Shown here: piece after piece, positions 53,813-63,557 of the stretch
How the letters are laid out: every line of letters starts with the position of its first letter
Position numbering within the stretch: the stretch's first letter is position 1
Source: Pseudomonas sp. DC1.2
GTDB taxonomy: Bacteria > Pseudomonadota > Gammaproteobacteria > Pseudomonadales > Pseudomonadaceae
Direction: 5' to 3'
DNA: 64,000 nucleotides
Assembly: GCF_034351645.1 (NCBI RefSeq)
Contig: NZ_CP133782.1
Coordinates: forward strand, 3,105,001-3,169,000
Program-made: the position numbers and the translations under genes
Notes under the pieces: model-generated
What the model was told of the DNA's origin: nothing
The model's input: the letters and a program-made list of their open reading frames with translations, nothing else
The model's database searches: none

Positions 53813-54702
53813 CAGTCGCCTCCACCACCCAAGCGGCTGCCCCAGCCGAGCTTGGTGCGACACACTTCGTAGTAGTTGTGGTCCAGCGGGTGGATCAAGC
53901 GCAGTTTCTGCGCTTTTTTGCTCACCGTGATGGTGTCACCGGGCGCGCAGGTGAAATGGTTCTGCCCGTCGCAGGAAACTTGCGGGTAAATCTGCATGTC
54001 CTTGGAAACCACGATTTTCAGCTCACTGTTACCATCGACCACGATGGGCCTGCTCGACAACATATGGGGGTACATCGGCACGATGACAATAGCGTCGAGC
54101 TTGGGATGCATGATCGGGCCGCCCGCTGATAACGCGTAAGCAGTGGAGCCGGTGGGCGTGGCGACAATCAGGCCATCGGCCTTTTGGCTACAGACGAACT
54201 GACCGTCGATGTACAGCTCGAACTCGATCATCCGCGTCGACTTGCCGGGGTGCAGCACCACGTCGTTGAGGGCGTCACCCTGGCCGATCGCCTCACCATG
54301 ACGACGTACTTCAGCTTGCAGCAGGAAGCGGTTCTCCACCAGATAATGGCCGTCGAGAACCTTGGCCACTTCGACTTCCAGCTCATCCGGGCGAATATCC
54401 GTCAGAAAGCCCAGGCTCCCACGGTTGATGCCCAGTACCGGAATATTGTGTCGGGCCAGCGCACGGGCAGCGCCCAGCAGACTGCCATCACCGCCGACCA
54501 CAATCACCATGTCACAGACTTCGCCGAGCATCTTGCGTGACGAGGTTTGCAGGCCATGACCCGGCAACACTTCAGCGATGGTGTCTTCGAGGATCACGTG
54601 CAGATGACGATCAAGCAGAAACCGTTTCAATCGGCGGACGGTATCCAGCACCTGCGAACTGCCCAGGCGACCGATGATGCCGATATTGCGAAATTGCTCC
54701 AT
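53812..54702 (-). CDS. nadK: NAD kinase
   Basis: NadK phosphorylates NAD to NADP with ATP and is essential in most bacteria. The 296 residues contain the GGDGS motif (VVGGDGSLLGAAR, G70-S74), NRGSLGFLTD and the NE/D-type substrate segment (LNDVVLHPGKSTRMIEFELY). The glycine-rich TPTGSTAYALSAGGPI motif follows. The length matches Pseudomonas NadK. It is first in the minus-strand run leading to pepN and faces the DUF1853 gene across 110 bases that must hold both promoters. Confidence 0.95.
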   Translation of the reverse strand: MEQFRNIGIIGRLGSSQVLDTVRRLKRFLLDRHLHVILEDTIAEVLPGHGLQTSSRKMLGEVCDMVIVVGGDGSLLGAARALARHNIPVLGINRGSLGFLTDIRPDELEVEVAKVLDGHYLVENRFLLQAEVRRHGEAIGQGDALNDVVLHPGKSTRMIEFELYIDGQFVCSQKADGLIVATPTGSTAYALSAGGPIMHPKLDAIVIVPMYPHMLSSRPIVVDGNSELKIVVSKDMQIYPQVSCDGQNHFTCAPGDTITVSKKAQKLRLIHPLDHNYYEVCRTKLGWGSRLGGGGD

Positions 54703-54812
54703 GGGGCTCCGGGTCTGCGACGGCGAAAAGCACGATTATGGGCGAAAGCGCAGGATAGACAAAATCCTTTCAGCCCAAGGGGTGTCCTCATGTTTAGGGC
54801 TATGCTCGCAAG

Positions 54813-55763
54813 ATGATCCTATTTCCCGATTTGCTCCCGCTGCCCCACCAGTTGCGCCACCCCGAAGTGCGCGACCTGGCGTGGGTCATCCTCGCGCCGC
54901 CGATGCTCAGCGTAACGCCGTGGCCACAGCGTCATCCACTGGCCGGCAGCGACTGGGTACAAGCGCCAGAGCGACTGGAGCAGTGGCTGCGGCAACTGGA
55001 CCGCGACAGCTATGACTTGCTGCACTGGCTCGCGCAGGCCAGAACCCGGCGCCTCGGTTTGTATTACGAACGCCTTTGGCAGTACGCGGTGCGGCATGCG
55101 CCGGGTATAGAGCTGATTGCCGCCAACCTGCCAATACGCCGCGAGGGCCACACCCTGGGCGAACTCGATATGCTGCTGCGCGACCGCGACGGCGTGCATC
55201 ATCTGGAACTGGCGATCAAGCTTTACCTCGGGCCGCAAAATGGCGACGGGCGTGACACCGCGCAGTGGCTCGGTCCGGGCTGCCATGACCGGCTGGACCG
55301 CAAACTGGCGCACCTGACTCAGCATCAACTTCCGATTTCCGCTCGACCGGAAAGCCGAGAAGTGCTGGCGGCGCTGGATATTCAACAGTTCAATGCGCAC
55401 TTGTGGCTGGGCGGGTATTTGCTCTATCCATGGCCCGGGCAGGCCGCGCCACCGCACGGCGCCCACCCGCAGCATTTGCGTGGTAGCTGGTTGCACCAAA
55501 AAGACTGGGCCGACTTTGTTACGCAGCGTCCCTTCGGGCGCTGGCAGCCCCTGCCCCGTCATGCCTGGCTGGCGCCGGCACACTATGGCGCGGAGCAGAC
55601 CTGGAATACCGACCAGTTGAATGCCTGGCTCAGTGATCTGGCGCCGATGGCGCCGGCACAGCTACTGGTGCGGTTGACCGAGAATGCCGAGGGTGACTGG
55701 GAGGAAGCAGAGCGTCTGTTTCTGGTGGCGGATCTTTGGCCCAATGTGCCGGGCAGTGGATGA
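54813..55763 (+). CDS. DUF1853 protein
   Basis: The 316-residue protein has the DUF1853 pattern, including [20 protein letters not shown], a nuclease-like [20 protein letters not shown] stretch and [20 protein letters not shown]. The spacing of E, D and E-x-K-like residues (ELDMLL...LELAIKLYL) resembles the PD-(D/E)XK nuclease core, so an endonuclease fold is possible, but no activity is known to me. It is transcribed alone, divergently from nadK. The ATG at 54813 lacks a strong ribosome site. Confidence 0.85.
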   Translation: MILFPDLLPLPHQLRHPEVRDLAWVILAPPMLSVTPWPQRHPLAGSDWVQAPERLEQWLRQLDRDSYDLLHWLAQARTRRLGLYYERLWQYAVRHAPGIELIAANLPIRREGHTLGELDMLLRDRDGVHHLELAIKLYLGPQNGDGRDTAQWLGPGCHDRLDRKLAHLTQHQLPISARPESREVLAALDIQQFNAHLWLGGYLLYPWPGQAAPPHGAHPQHLRGSWLHQKDWADFVTQRPFGRWQPLPRHAWLAPAHYGAEQTWNTDQLNAWLSDLAPMAPAQLLVRLTENAEGDWEEAERLFLVADLWPNVPGSG

Positions 55764-55855
55764 GGCATCTGGTGATGCCTCGAAGGGCCCTATCGCGCGC
55801 AAGCGCTTCGCCGTCCATGGCGTAGCGAGCCATCGTGCGATAGAGCTGACGCGGT

Positions 55856-57139
55856 CTAAAGAGACAAACGCACAGCCAGCGCGGCCAACGTCACCAACAA
55901 GACCGGCACCGTCAGCACAATCCCCACCTTGAAGTAATACCCCCACCCGATCCGGATATTCTTGCGCTCCAGCACATGCAGCCACAGCAACGTCGCCAGG
56001 CTGCCAATCGGGGTGATTTTTGGCCCCAGGTCGCTGCCGATCACGTTGGCGTAGATCATTGCCTCCTTTATCACCCCCGTGGCTTGGCTCGCATCAATCG
56101 ACAACAGACCGATCAGCACCGTCGGTAAGTTATTCATGATCGAGGACAACAGCGCCGTCAGCACGCCAGTGCCCAGCGTAGCGCCCCAGACGCCGTAACC
56201 GGCGAAAGCATCCAGCCAGCCCGCGAGATACCCCGTGAGACCTGCATTACGCAGGCCGTAGACCACCAGGTACATACCTAAAGAGAAAATCACGATCTGC
56301 CACGGTGCTTCTTTCATCACCTTACGCGTGGATATTTTGTGGCCGCCGGCGGCGATCGCCAGCAGCAATGCCGCACACACCGCAGAAATGGCACTGATGG
56401 GAATGCCTAACGGCTCCAGCGCGAAACACCCCACCAACAAAATCACCAACACCGCCCAACCGGCATAAAACGTCGCTTTGTCATGGATCGCCGTGGCGGG
56501 ATCTTCCAGTTGCGCAGGGTCGTATACCAGAGGAATGTCACGGCGAAAAAACCACATCAACATCGCTAATGTTGCAGCGACACTCACCAGGTTGACCGGA
56601 ATCATCACCGCCGCGTAGCGGTTAAAGCCGATGTGGAAGAAATCGGCAGAAACAATGTTCACCAGGTTCGACACCACCAGCGGCAGGCTCGCGGTATCGG
56701 CAATGAAACCGGCGCCCATCACAAACGCCAGGGTCGCAGCCTTTGAAAAGCGCAGGGCCAGGAGCATGGAAATCACGATCGGCGTAAGGATCAGCGCCGC
56801 ACCGTCGTTGGCGAACAACGCCGACACCAGCGCCCCGAGCAACACCATGAAGGCGAACAGCTTGCGCCCACGGCCCTTGCCCCATCGAGCCACGTGCAGG
56901 GCCGCCCAAGCAAAGAACCCCGCCTCGTCCAGTAGCAGGCTAATGATAATTAGCGCAACGAACGTGCCTGTAGCGTTCCAGATGATCTGCCACACCAACG
57001 CAATATCGCTCAGGTGTACAACCCCAGACAGTAGCGCCAAGACCGCGCCCAACACTGCACTCCAGCCGACACCCAAGCCCTTCGGCTGCCAAATCACCAG
57101 CGTAATGGTCAGCAAAAATATCAACGACGCTACCAGCAT
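55856..57139 (-). CDS. arsB: Arsenite efflux pump ArsB
   Basis: ArsB exports arsenite (and antimonite) across the inner membrane. The 427 residues form about a dozen helices with the family stretches [60 protein letters not shown] and [15 protein letters not shown] start at the ATG at 57139, with GGAAGG about nine bases upstream, giving the standard ArsB length. It lies 30 bases after arsR on the same strand. No arsC arsenate reductase gene follows. Confidence 0.93.
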   Translation of the reverse strand: MLVASLIFLLTITLVIWQPKGLGVGWSAVLGAVLALLSGVVHLSDIALVWQIIWNATGTFVALIIISLLLDEAGFFAWAALHVARWGKGRGRKLFAFMVLLGALVSALFANDGAALILTPIVISMLLALRFSKAATLAFVMGAGFIADTASLPLVVSNLVNIVSADFFHIGFNRYAAVMIPVNLVSVAATLAMLMWFFRRDIPLVYDPAQLEDPATAIHDKATFYAGWAVLVILLVGCFALEPLGIPISAISAVCAALLLAIAAGGHKISTRKVMKEAPWQIVIFSLGMYLVVYGLRNAGLTGYLAGWLDAFAGYGVWGATLGTGVLTALLSSIMNNLPTVLIGLLSIDASQATGVIKEAMIYANVIGSDLGPKITPIGSLATLLWLHVLERKNIRIGWGYYFKVGIVLTVPVLLVTLAALAVRLSL

Positions 57140-57169
57140 GCGAATCCGCCTTCCAGGATCAATAAGCAA

Positions 57170-57517
57170 TCAACAGCAGCGAACCGGCCGGTCGGCCATC
57201 GCCTTTAAACGCGCGACATCAGCCGCGAGCCATTCAACGTTGGCTGCCAACGCGCCCTGTAACAGAGTGATGACCCAAGGAAATAATTCAGGGTGCAGTC
57301 GATAAAAAACCCATTGCCCCTGACGACGGTCAGCCAGCACGCCATGACTGCGCAAAAGCGCCAAGTGGCGGGAAATTTTCGGTTGCGTCAGGTCCAGTCC
57401 GGCAGTCAGTTCACACACGCACAGTTCCCCCTCGCGGGCAATCAGCAGCGCGAGGCGGCTGCGAGTGTCATCAGCCAGGGCTTTGAAGATATCGACGGGA
57501 CTGCGGGTGTCGGACAT
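57170..57517 (-). CDS. arsR: ArsR-family arsenic-responsive repressor
   Basis: The 115-residue winged-helix repressor has the metalloid site ELCVCEL (C33, C35) at the start of the recognition-helix region (LTAGLDLTQPKISRHLALLR) and a terminal Cys-Cys that may complete the site. It should leave DNA when arsenite binds. The ATG at 57517 is preferred; the frame continues three codons. An operator-like inverted repeat lies 31 bases upstream. It is followed by arsB. Confidence 0.92.
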   Translation of the reverse strand: MSDTRSPVDIFKALADDTRSRLALLIAREGELCVCELTAGLDLTQPKISRHLALLRSHGVLADRRQGQWVFYRLHPELFPWVITLLQGALAANVEWLAADVARLKAMADRPVRCC

Positions 57518-57547
57518 GGCAAGCACGCCTCGGGAGGAACGAGGCGA

Positions 57548-57571
57548 GAATATATGGAATACCAGATATTC
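57548..57571 (-). promoter_or_regulatory. Candidate ArsR operator
   Basis: The inverted repeat GAATAT ... ATATTC has a 12-base spacer (ATGGAATACCAG) that is itself partly symmetrical (GGAATACC). It sits 31 bases before the arsR start in the only A+T-rich part of the interval, the expected place for autorepression. Confidence 0.6.
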
Positions 57572-57700
57572 AGTAAAGCAAAGATTCCGTGGTTATCGCA
57601 GGGGGCGTTGCGCCCGGCCGTGACGCAGGCTTACAGCCAACCCCCCGGCCGCTCAAGCGCGGCGAGTGCTCCTTTGAACCGGAGCACTGCGAACGATCAC

Positions 57701-58261
57701 TCAGACTTTTTTGTACTGCTCGACCCACTGCCCGTAAGCATTGATAAAACTCTGCAAAAACGGTTTTACCGAGTCAGACAGTTTGCCGGCCTCGTCGAAT
57801 GCCGTTCCAGCGCCGCCCAGATAGGCTTCCGGTTGCTGCATGCAGGGCACATTAAGGAACACCAGAGACTGGCGCAGATGATGATTGGCGCCAAAACCGC
57901 CAATGGCACCGGGTGAAACACTGATTACCGCCCCCGGTTTTCCGCCCCATACACTCTTGCCATAAGGACGTGAGCCGACATCAATGGCATTCTTCAATGG
58001 TGCCGGCACCGAGCGGTTGTATTCCGGGGTAACGAACAACACCGCGTCGGATGAACTCACTTGTTGTCGGAAAGTGCTGTAGGCTGCCGGCGGTGATGCA
58101 CCATCGATGTCTTCGTTATAGAGCGGCAAATCGCCGATATCGACAATATTGAGCTTCAGATTGGCAGGTGCCAGATCAGCCAGGGCCAGCGCGACCTTGC
58201 GATTGATCGACTCTTTTCTCAAGCTGCCGACCAGAACGGCGATCGTGTAGACGTTGCTCAT
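57701..58261 (-). CDS. NADPH-dependent FMN reductase (ChrR-like)
   Basis: The 186-residue flavodoxin-fold enzyme has the phosphate loop VGSLRKESINRK, the LFVTPEYNRSVPAPLKNAID motif and WGGKPGAVISVSPGAIGGFG typical of ChrR/YieF-type reductases. These reduce quinones, chromate and similar compounds by two electrons. It is shorter than ArsH and lacks the ArsH N-terminal extension, so I do not call it arsH despite the neighbouring arsRB. The start at 58261 gives the family N-terminus; the frame runs on to 58387 without support. GAGAA precedes it. Confidence 0.88.
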   Translation of the reverse strand: MSNVYTIAVLVGSLRKESINRKVALALADLAPANLKLNIVDIGDLPLYNEDIDGASPPAAYSTFRQQVSSSDAVLFVTPEYNRSVPAPLKNAIDVGSRPYGKSVWGGKPGAVISVSPGAIGGFGANHHLRQSLVFLNVPCMQQPEAYLGGAGTAFDEAGKLSDSVKPFLQSFINAYGQWVEQYKKV

Positions 58262-58437
58262 GGAAGATTCTCGACTGTTCGATGGAAAGAGCCTGTAGTT
58301 ATAGATGACGATGCAATCAGTGGGCGAGTGAAAATCATCGCCCCTGACTATTTTTTTCCCGTAGGAAAACTTAACTCGCTCAAACACGGTCTACAGAACC
58401 GCAAATTGAGTGATTTATCTCCAGAGGTTTTAAGCAG

Positions 58438-58698
58438 ATGGCAGCAGTACTTGTTGGTCAATTCCATGCAAGAGACGCGGAAGGCCGCGTTTATTCCGTG
58501 CATGAGTTTCAGGAATCCACTCCGTCGGCAGACGGTATCGGCGGCACGGAGCCTGTCACCACCTATAAGCTGGCCATTGGCGATCGCGTCAAGAAACTCG
58601 ATGACAACCAGTTTTTACTGATTCAATCGGACGTCACCATTACCCGCGAGCCTGACACCTATGTCGGCAGCCTGCCGGAAGCTCACGTTGCCTCATAA
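58438..58698 (+). CDS. Small protein of unknown function
   Basis: The 86-residue product has no signal peptide or membrane segment. It alternates beta strands (AAVLVGQFHARDAEGRVYSV; VTTYKLAIGDRVKKLDDNQF; FLLIQSDVTITREP), suggesting a small beta-barrel. AGAGG lies ten bases ahead of the ATG. Similar short proteins occur in other pseudomonads as hypotheticals, so it is probably real. It is divergent from the FMN reductase gene and precedes the LysR gene. Confidence 0.65.
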   Translation: MAAVLVGQFHARDAEGRVYSVHEFQESTPSADGIGGTEPVTTYKLAIGDRVKKLDDNQFLLIQSDVTITREPDTYVGSLPEAHVAS

Positions 58699-58786
58699 CC
58701 CTGCGTTATGAGCAGAAGTCATATGCACGCACTTGAGTTAGGATTCAGCCACTGACTCCCTCACCTGCTGAACATGGACTTCACGC

Positions 58787-59680
58787 ATGCGTTTACGTCA
58801 TATCGAAGTGATTCAGGCGCTCTTGCAGACCGGTCACCTGGGCACGGCTGCCGAATGGCTTCAGTTGCCGGTGACCGAGGTCGAAGGTGTTTTGCGCGAC
58901 GCCGAGAGTCAGTTGGGCTTCATGCTGTTTTCCAGCGTGCGCGGTCGCTTGCAGGCCACGCGTGAGGCTCGGGCGTTACACGTCGAGATCGCCCGCGTCT
59001 ATGAAGCCCTCGAACCGATTCAGCGCCTGGCCAGTAGCCTCAAGCAATACCTGGCGCCACCGTTGCGCATCATCGGCACCCCGCCCCTGGCGCAACAGTT
59101 GTTGCCCCAAAGCATCGCGGCCCTGCGCCGACGCCTGCCCGATGCACCATGTACGCTGCTTAGCCAACCCACACGCGAGATCGTCAGAAGCTTGTTACTG
59201 CGCGAAAGCGACTTGGGTTTGAGCCTGCACGACCCCGAACATGCCGATATTCATTGCCAATTGATTGCCCAGGGCAAGCTCCAGTTACTGGCGCCCCACG
59301 GCTGGCTGCAACCCAGGCAGAAGTACATTTCGTTGCAGGACCTGGCCGGCCAGTCGATGGTCGGCCTCGAAGGTCATGATCCGCTGAGCCCGGCGCTCGA
59401 TAGCAAACTCCTGGCCCTGCGCCCTGCCCCGGTCATTCAAACCCGAGTCCAGACACACCAGATGATGCGCAGCATGGTCGAGGCGGGCGAGGGTTTGGCC
59501 ATCGTCGATCCGTTTACCGCGCTTGGCGCCAAATCGGCAGGGCTTGATACCTGCCCGCTGGCGCCTGCTGTCCCCATCAGCCTCTACGCCCTCACCCTTA
59601 ACAACGCCGAATCATCGGCGGCGATTCAGGTGTTGCTTACGATCATCACGGAACACGCCGCGGCGATGTTGGCGAGCTGA
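58787..59680 (+). CDS. LysR-family transcriptional regulator
   Basis: The 297-residue protein has the LysR N-terminal helix-turn-helix (HIEVIQALLQTGHLGTAAEW; LRDAESQLGFMLFSSVRGRL). A type 2 periplasmic-binding-like effector domain follows (PLRIIGTPPLAQQLLPQSIA; MVEAGEGLAIVDPFTALGAK). The recognition helix departs from the usual AAxxLxxSQPAVS pattern (AAEWLQLPVTEVEGVL), so its operator may be unusual. The target is not evident; neighbours are a small hypothetical and a converging GNAT gene whose last codons overlap it by 35 bases. Confidence 0.88.
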   Translation: MRLRHIEVIQALLQTGHLGTAAEWLQLPVTEVEGVLRDAESQLGFMLFSSVRGRLQATREARALHVEIARVYEALEPIQRLASSLKQYLAPPLRIIGTPPLAQQLLPQSIAALRRRLPDAPCTLLSQPTREIVRSLLLRESDLGLSLHDPEHADIHCQLIAQGKLQLLAPHGWLQPRQKYISLQDLAGQSMVGLEGHDPLSPALDSKLLALRPAPVIQTRVQTHQMMRSMVEAGEGLAIVDPFTALGAKSAGLDTCPLAPAVPISLYALTLNNAESSAAIQVLLTIITEHAAAMLAS

Positions 59681-60278
59681 CCAGGTTTTCCAGCGGGTTA
59701 TCGAACAAGCGATACCAGAACAGCGCCACCTCAGCAGTGTCCGGATCGATGCCGCGATAGCGCAGGTGATCGATCCCGCCAATCACATAACCACAGCGCT
59801 CGTAGAGACGGCACGCCCCCAGGTTGTTGTTCTGGGTTTCGAGCGTGATGCCCGGCAGTTTTTTCTTGCGACTCCAGAACTGCGCCACGTCCAGCAGCGC
59901 CTTGGCCACGCCGTGCCGACGTGCAGGCGCATGCACCGCCAACTCGTCGATATGGGCAAAGCCGTTCCAGTTGGTACTGACCACCAGGTGGCCCACCGGT
60001 TCGTCGTCCAGATAAGCCATGAAAATGGCACTGTCGACAGCATCACGAAAACTGCTGAATTCTTCAGGATCAATGCCGTAACACTTGCGATAAGGGGTGA
60101 TCGGTGTGACCGCCCAGAGCGCCACCGCTTTACCGATTTCAGCAGTGCCGTAGGCAGAGACTTCAAAACTGAAATCACTGCCCCAGATGTAGGGCGCAAA
60201 GCCGTCATCGGCAACGCGCACCGACAGCCCTGGGTACTTCGGATTAATGACCGGTCGCATACTGGGAAAGGTCCTCAT
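59646..60278 (-). CDS. GNAT-family N-acetyltransferase
   Basis: The 210 residues contain the GNAT core (HLVVSTNWNGFAHIDELAVH; ARRHGVAKALLDVAQFWSRK, the acetyl-CoA loop R/Q-x-x-G-x-A; LETQNNNLGACRLYERCGYV). The annotated ATG overlaps the stop of ldcA as ATGA, and a second ATG six codons in (MRPVINP) is an equally good start. Coupling to a lysine decarboxylase suggests acetylation of a diamine or related compound; this is inference. Its 3' end overlaps the converging LysR gene by 35 bases. Confidence 0.85.
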   Translation of the reverse strand: MRTFPSMRPVINPKYPGLSVRVADDGFAPYIWGSDFSFEVSAYGTAEIGKAVALWAVTPITPYRKCYGIDPEEFSSFRDAVDSAIFMAYLDDEPVGHLVVSTNWNGFAHIDELAVHAPARRHGVAKALLDVAQFWSRKKKLPGITLETQNNNLGACRLYERCGYVIGGIDHLRYRGIDPDTAEVALFWYRLFDNPLENLVSSPTSPRRVP

Positions 60279-62530
60279 TCCTTAATGCAATCGACGGTGT
60301 ACTGCCGCCCATTGCCCTCGTCTTCGTGTTGTAAGCCATGCACATCGGCGACAAACCCTGGAAAGCTGCTATCAAAGGTGCGAGCAAACGAAAGGTAGTC
60401 GTTGATCGAGCGCGTCGATTCGGTGAAGCGTTCGCCGGGCATAATCAGCGGAATACCTGGCGGGTACGGCACCAACATCACCGCGGCGATGCGCCCTTGC
60501 AGGGCATCGATTGAAACGGCCTCGACCTCTGCGCGAACCAGTTGATCATAGGCGTCAGCAGGTTTCATGGCGATTTCCGGCAGCACGGTGTACATGCGTT
60601 TGAGGTGTTTGGCCGTGGCATTGCTGCGATAGCAGGCATGCAGTTGGTCGCACAAGTCCCGCAGACCCATGCCCCGATAACGACTGGCATCCTGCTGCGA
60701 GACACACGGCAGGCAAGTCGCGAGGCTGACGTTAGCGTCGTAACTGCGCTTGAATTCCAGCAACTCGGTGAGCAATGTGCTCCATTTACCCTTGGTGATG
60801 CCCATCGAGAACAGCACCAGAAATGAATACAGCCCGGTTTTCTCGACCACCAACCCACGCTCCCAGAGGAACTTACTGACCACCGCCGCCGGAATCCCCC
60901 GCTCGCTTAAGGCACCGCCTGCCGTAAGACCGGGCATCACCAGCGTGACTTTGATCGGGTCGAGCAACACGTAATCGTCGGTGACGCCGCCGAAACCGTG
61001 CCATTCAGCGTCGGGTTGCAGCAACCAGTCTTCGGTCACGACCCGGTTGATACCTTCCACTGAGGGCGGCTGCCAGATGGAAAACCACCAGTCATCGGCA
61101 GCAATGTGTTGCCGCAGATTGGCCAGCGCCCGGCGAAAACTCAGGGCTTCATCGAACATTTCCTGCAACAGCGAACGACCAGCCGGTCCTTCCATCATCG
61201 CCGAGGCTACGTCCAGGGACGCGATGATGCTGTACTGCGGCGAGGTGGAGATGTGCATCATGAACGCTTCATTGAAACGATCACGGTCCAGTTGCCGTGC
61301 GCCGCCGTCCTGCACATGAATCATCGACGCCTGACTGAACGCCGCCAACAACTTGTGTGTGGAATGGGTGGTGAACACCAGCGGGCCATCATCACTGCGC
61401 GAAGTGCCCATGCCGTAACGCCCAGCGAAGAACTCGTGAAACGCCGCGTAGGCATACCAGGCCTCGTCGAAATGCAGCACCTCGACGCTGTTGCCCAGAC
61501 TTTGCTTGATCAACTCGGCGTTGTAACAGAGGCCGTCGTAGGTCGAGTTTGTCACCACCGCCAGTTTGACTTTAGGTGCTCGGCCCTTGGTCAGCGGACT
61601 GGCGTCGATTTTGGCCTGGATCGACTCCCGACTGAACTCGCTCAAGGGAATCGGACCAATGATCCCCAGTTCATTGCGCTCCGGAGACAGGTACAACGGA
61701 ATGGCGCCGGTCATGATAATCGAGTGCAACACCGACTTGTGGCAATTGCGATCCACTAACACCAAATCGTCTCGGGCGACCATGGAGTGCCAGACAATCT
61801 TGTTGGCGGTCGAGGTGCCGTTGATCACGAAAAACGTATGATCGGCGCCAAAATTGCGTGCGGCTCTCGCCTCGGCCTCGGCCAGCGGCCCGGTATGATC
61901 GAGCAGCGAACCCAGTTCGGGGACGGACACCGACAAATCCGAACGCAGTGTGTTTTCGCCAAAAAATTGGTGAAACGCCTGACCCACAGGACTCTTGTGA
62001 TACGCCACTCCGCCGCCATGGCCGGGGGTATGCCAGGAATAGTTGGAGTCGGCGGTGTGTTGCACCAACGCTTTGAAGAACGGCGGCAGCAGACCATCCA
62101 GATACTTGCGCGCCGCCCGCGCGACCTGGCGGGCAAGGAATGGCACCGTATCTTCGAAGAGGTACAAAATACCGCGCAGTTGGTTGAGTTCGGCCATCGC
62201 GTCGGCCGGGGCGTTTTCCAGGGTCACCTGCTCGCCCAGGGCAAAAATCGGCAAATCCGGAGCGCGTACCCGCGCCAAGCCGATCAGCTCGGCCATGTTT
62301 TGCAGTAAGTGAGAGTGGGCACCGGCATCCTCGGCCGCGATCAACATGCAGGAGAGGCCGTGATGGGTCGAGGCGACCAGTCGACCTTCGGTGTAATCCA
62401 CCGCCGAGACGATGCTGAAGCCCTCCTGTTCCAGCTCCCGGGCAATGCCCCGCACGCGATCGCCGGCGACGGTATCTGCCTTGATGTCGCGATGGACGAT
62501 AAGCACCGGAAATTTCAAATCTTTATACAT
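60275..62530 (-). CDS. ldcA: Lysine decarboxylase-like Orn/Lys/Arg decarboxylase (LdcA)
   Basis: These PLP enzymes of the fold-III-like class I basic amino-acid decarboxylases turn lysine into cadaverine. The 751 residues equal the length of P. aeruginosa LdcA. Visible are the N-terminal receiver-like wing domain (FPVLIVHRDIKADTVAGDRV), the active-site entry SWHTPGHGGGVAYHKSPVGQ, the cofactor aspartate (EVLHFDEAWYAYAAF) and the PLP lysine in TTHSTHKLLAAFSQ (near residue 393). The C-terminal domain (LVPYPPGIPLIMPGERF) completes it. I start at the ATG at 62530. Lysine rather than arginine as substrate is from similarity to LdcA. It is coupled to a GNAT gene. Confidence 0.88.
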   Translation of the reverse strand: MYKDLKFPVLIVHRDIKADTVAGDRVRGIARELEQEGFSIVSAVDYTEGRLVASTHHGLSCMLIAAEDAGAHSHLLQNMAELIGLARVRAPDLPIFALGEQVTLENAPADAMAELNQLRGILYLFEDTVPFLARQVARAARKYLDGLLPPFFKALVQHTADSNYSWHTPGHGGGVAYHKSPVGQAFHQFFGENTLRSDLSVSVPELGSLLDHTGPLAEAEARAARNFGADHTFFVINGTSTANKIVWHSMVARDDLVLVDRNCHKSVLHSIIMTGAIPLYLSPERNELGIIGPIPLSEFSRESIQAKIDASPLTKGRAPKVKLAVVTNSTYDGLCYNAELIKQSLGNSVEVLHFDEAWYAYAAFHEFFAGRYGMGTSRSDDGPLVFTTHSTHKLLAAFSQASMIHVQDGGARQLDRDRFNEAFMMHISTSPQYSIIASLDVASAMMEGPAGRSLLQEMFDEALSFRRALANLRQHIAADDWWFSIWQPPSVEGINRVVTEDWLLQPDAEWHGFGGVTDDYVLLDPIKVTLVMPGLTAGGALSERGIPAAVVSKFLWERGLVVEKTGLYSFLVLFSMGITKGKWSTLLTELLEFKRSYDANVSLATCLPCVSQQDASRYRGMGLRDLCDQLHACYRSNATAKHLKRMYTVLPEIAMKPADAYDQLVRAEVEAVSIDALQGRIAAVMLVPYPPGIPLIMPGERFTESTRSINDYLSFARTFDSSFPGFVADVHGLQHEDEGNGRQYTVDCIKE

Positions 62531-62682
62531 AAGGCTCAGCGTCCTGAGGCGGCAGACCGTGGCCTGCCAATACACTCAGGGTAGAGGGTTGATGCGAATG
62601 TGGCGAGCGCGGACGCCCCGAAACGGGTCGGACGGCGCACCACCCTGTGGCCAGCCGCGCTACCACTTACTCAGGTTGCGGA

Positions 62683-63441
62683 TTACGCCTGAGCCTTCGC
62701 ATCAACCAACTGCTGCCACAACGACGGCGCACCGGCGGATTTGGCCACCGCCTCCAAGCGCGCGATATGCTGCGCCAGGTCATCTTCGCTGGCACGAATG
62801 ATCCGAGTCGGTTGACGATCGGCTGGCAGGCGGCGAATTTCGGTGGCTGAATTGTCTGCACCTTCACCCGACCCATTACCGTCTGACGCATTACCGGCCA
62901 GGGACAGGCTGGTCTGGCCACCGGTCATGGTCAGGTAAACGTCGGCAAGAATCTCGGAGTCGAGCAAGGCGCCGTGCAGCTCACGCCCGGAGTTGTCGAC
63001 GCCATAGCGCTTACACAATGCGTCGAGGCTGTTGCGCTGCCCAGGGTGACGTTCCCTGGCCATCATCAGCGTGTCAAGAATCGAGCAGTGCTGGGTGATA
63101 TCAGCGAGATCCTGCCGACCCATAAGGGCAAATTCGTTGTTGATGAAGCCAACGTCGAACGCTGCGTTATGGATGATCAGCTGCGCGCCCTTGATGAATT
63201 CAAAAAATTCATCGGCCACTTCGTTGAAACGCGGCTTACCCACCAGGAATTCATTAGTGATGCCATGGACACCGATGGCGCCTTCATCACTTTCGCGATC
63301 CGGTTGCAGGTAAACGTGAAAATGCCGGCCCGTCAGGCGCCGACCGATCAACTCGACACAACCGATTTCGATAATCCGGTGGCCGTCAGTCACCGGCATG
63401 CCGGTGGTTTCGGTATCGAGTACAACGGATCTGGTGGCCAT
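62683..63441 (-). CDS. dnaQ: DNA polymerase III epsilon subunit (proofreading exonuclease)
   Basis: Epsilon removes misincorporated bases in the replicative polymerase core. The 252 residues show the DEDDh exonuclease motifs: VLDTETTGMP (D9, E11), ExoII HNAAFDVGFI and ExoIII HGALLDSEILADVY. A clamp-binding motif QTSLSLAG follows at about 176-183. The linker after it is Gly/Asn/Ser-rich. The C-terminal helix region (EDDLAQHIARLEAVAKSAGA) should contact the alpha subunit. It lies 116 bases downstream of rnhA on the same strand, the usual Pseudomonas order. Confidence 0.95.
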   Translation of the reverse strand: MATRSVVLDTETTGMPVTDGHRIIEIGCVELIGRRLTGRHFHVYLQPDRESDEGAIGVHGITNEFLVGKPRFNEVADEFFEFIKGAQLIIHNAAFDVGFINNEFALMGRQDLADITQHCSILDTLMMARERHPGQRNSLDALCKRYGVDNSGRELHGALLDSEILADVYLTMTGGQTSLSLAGNASDGNGSGEGADNSATEIRRLPADRQPTRIIRASEDDLAQHIARLEAVAKSAGAPSLWQQLVDAKAQA

Positions 63442-63523
63442 CAGTGCTCAGCTCTCAACGGGTCAATCGTGTAAAAGTCGCGATGTTACCACGCTCACCG
63501 GTGTGCTCGCGAAGGCCGTGAGC

Positions 63524-63549
63524 GGATCGCGCCCACGCGGGAACGATCC
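63524..63549. repeat. Decayed copy of the dispersed palindrome, between rnhA and dnaQ
   Basis: GGATCG ... CGATCC arms enclose CGCCCACGCGGGAA. The right half CCCACGCGGGAACGATC equals the 13338 palindrome with two central bases missing. It lies nine bases after the rnhA stop and could fold into a hairpin. Confidence 0.6.
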
Positions 63550-63557
63550 GCCTGAGG

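Noticed and set aside
57665..57688. AGTGCTCC/GGAGCACT hairpin after the flavin reductase gene as a terminator
   Set aside because: The eight-base stem is perfect, but no T-run follows on the minus strand, so I did not annotate it as a terminator.
57701..58261. Naming the flavin reductase arsH because it is near arsRB
   Set aside because: It is only 186 residues, lacks the ArsH N-terminal extension and has ChrR-type motifs.
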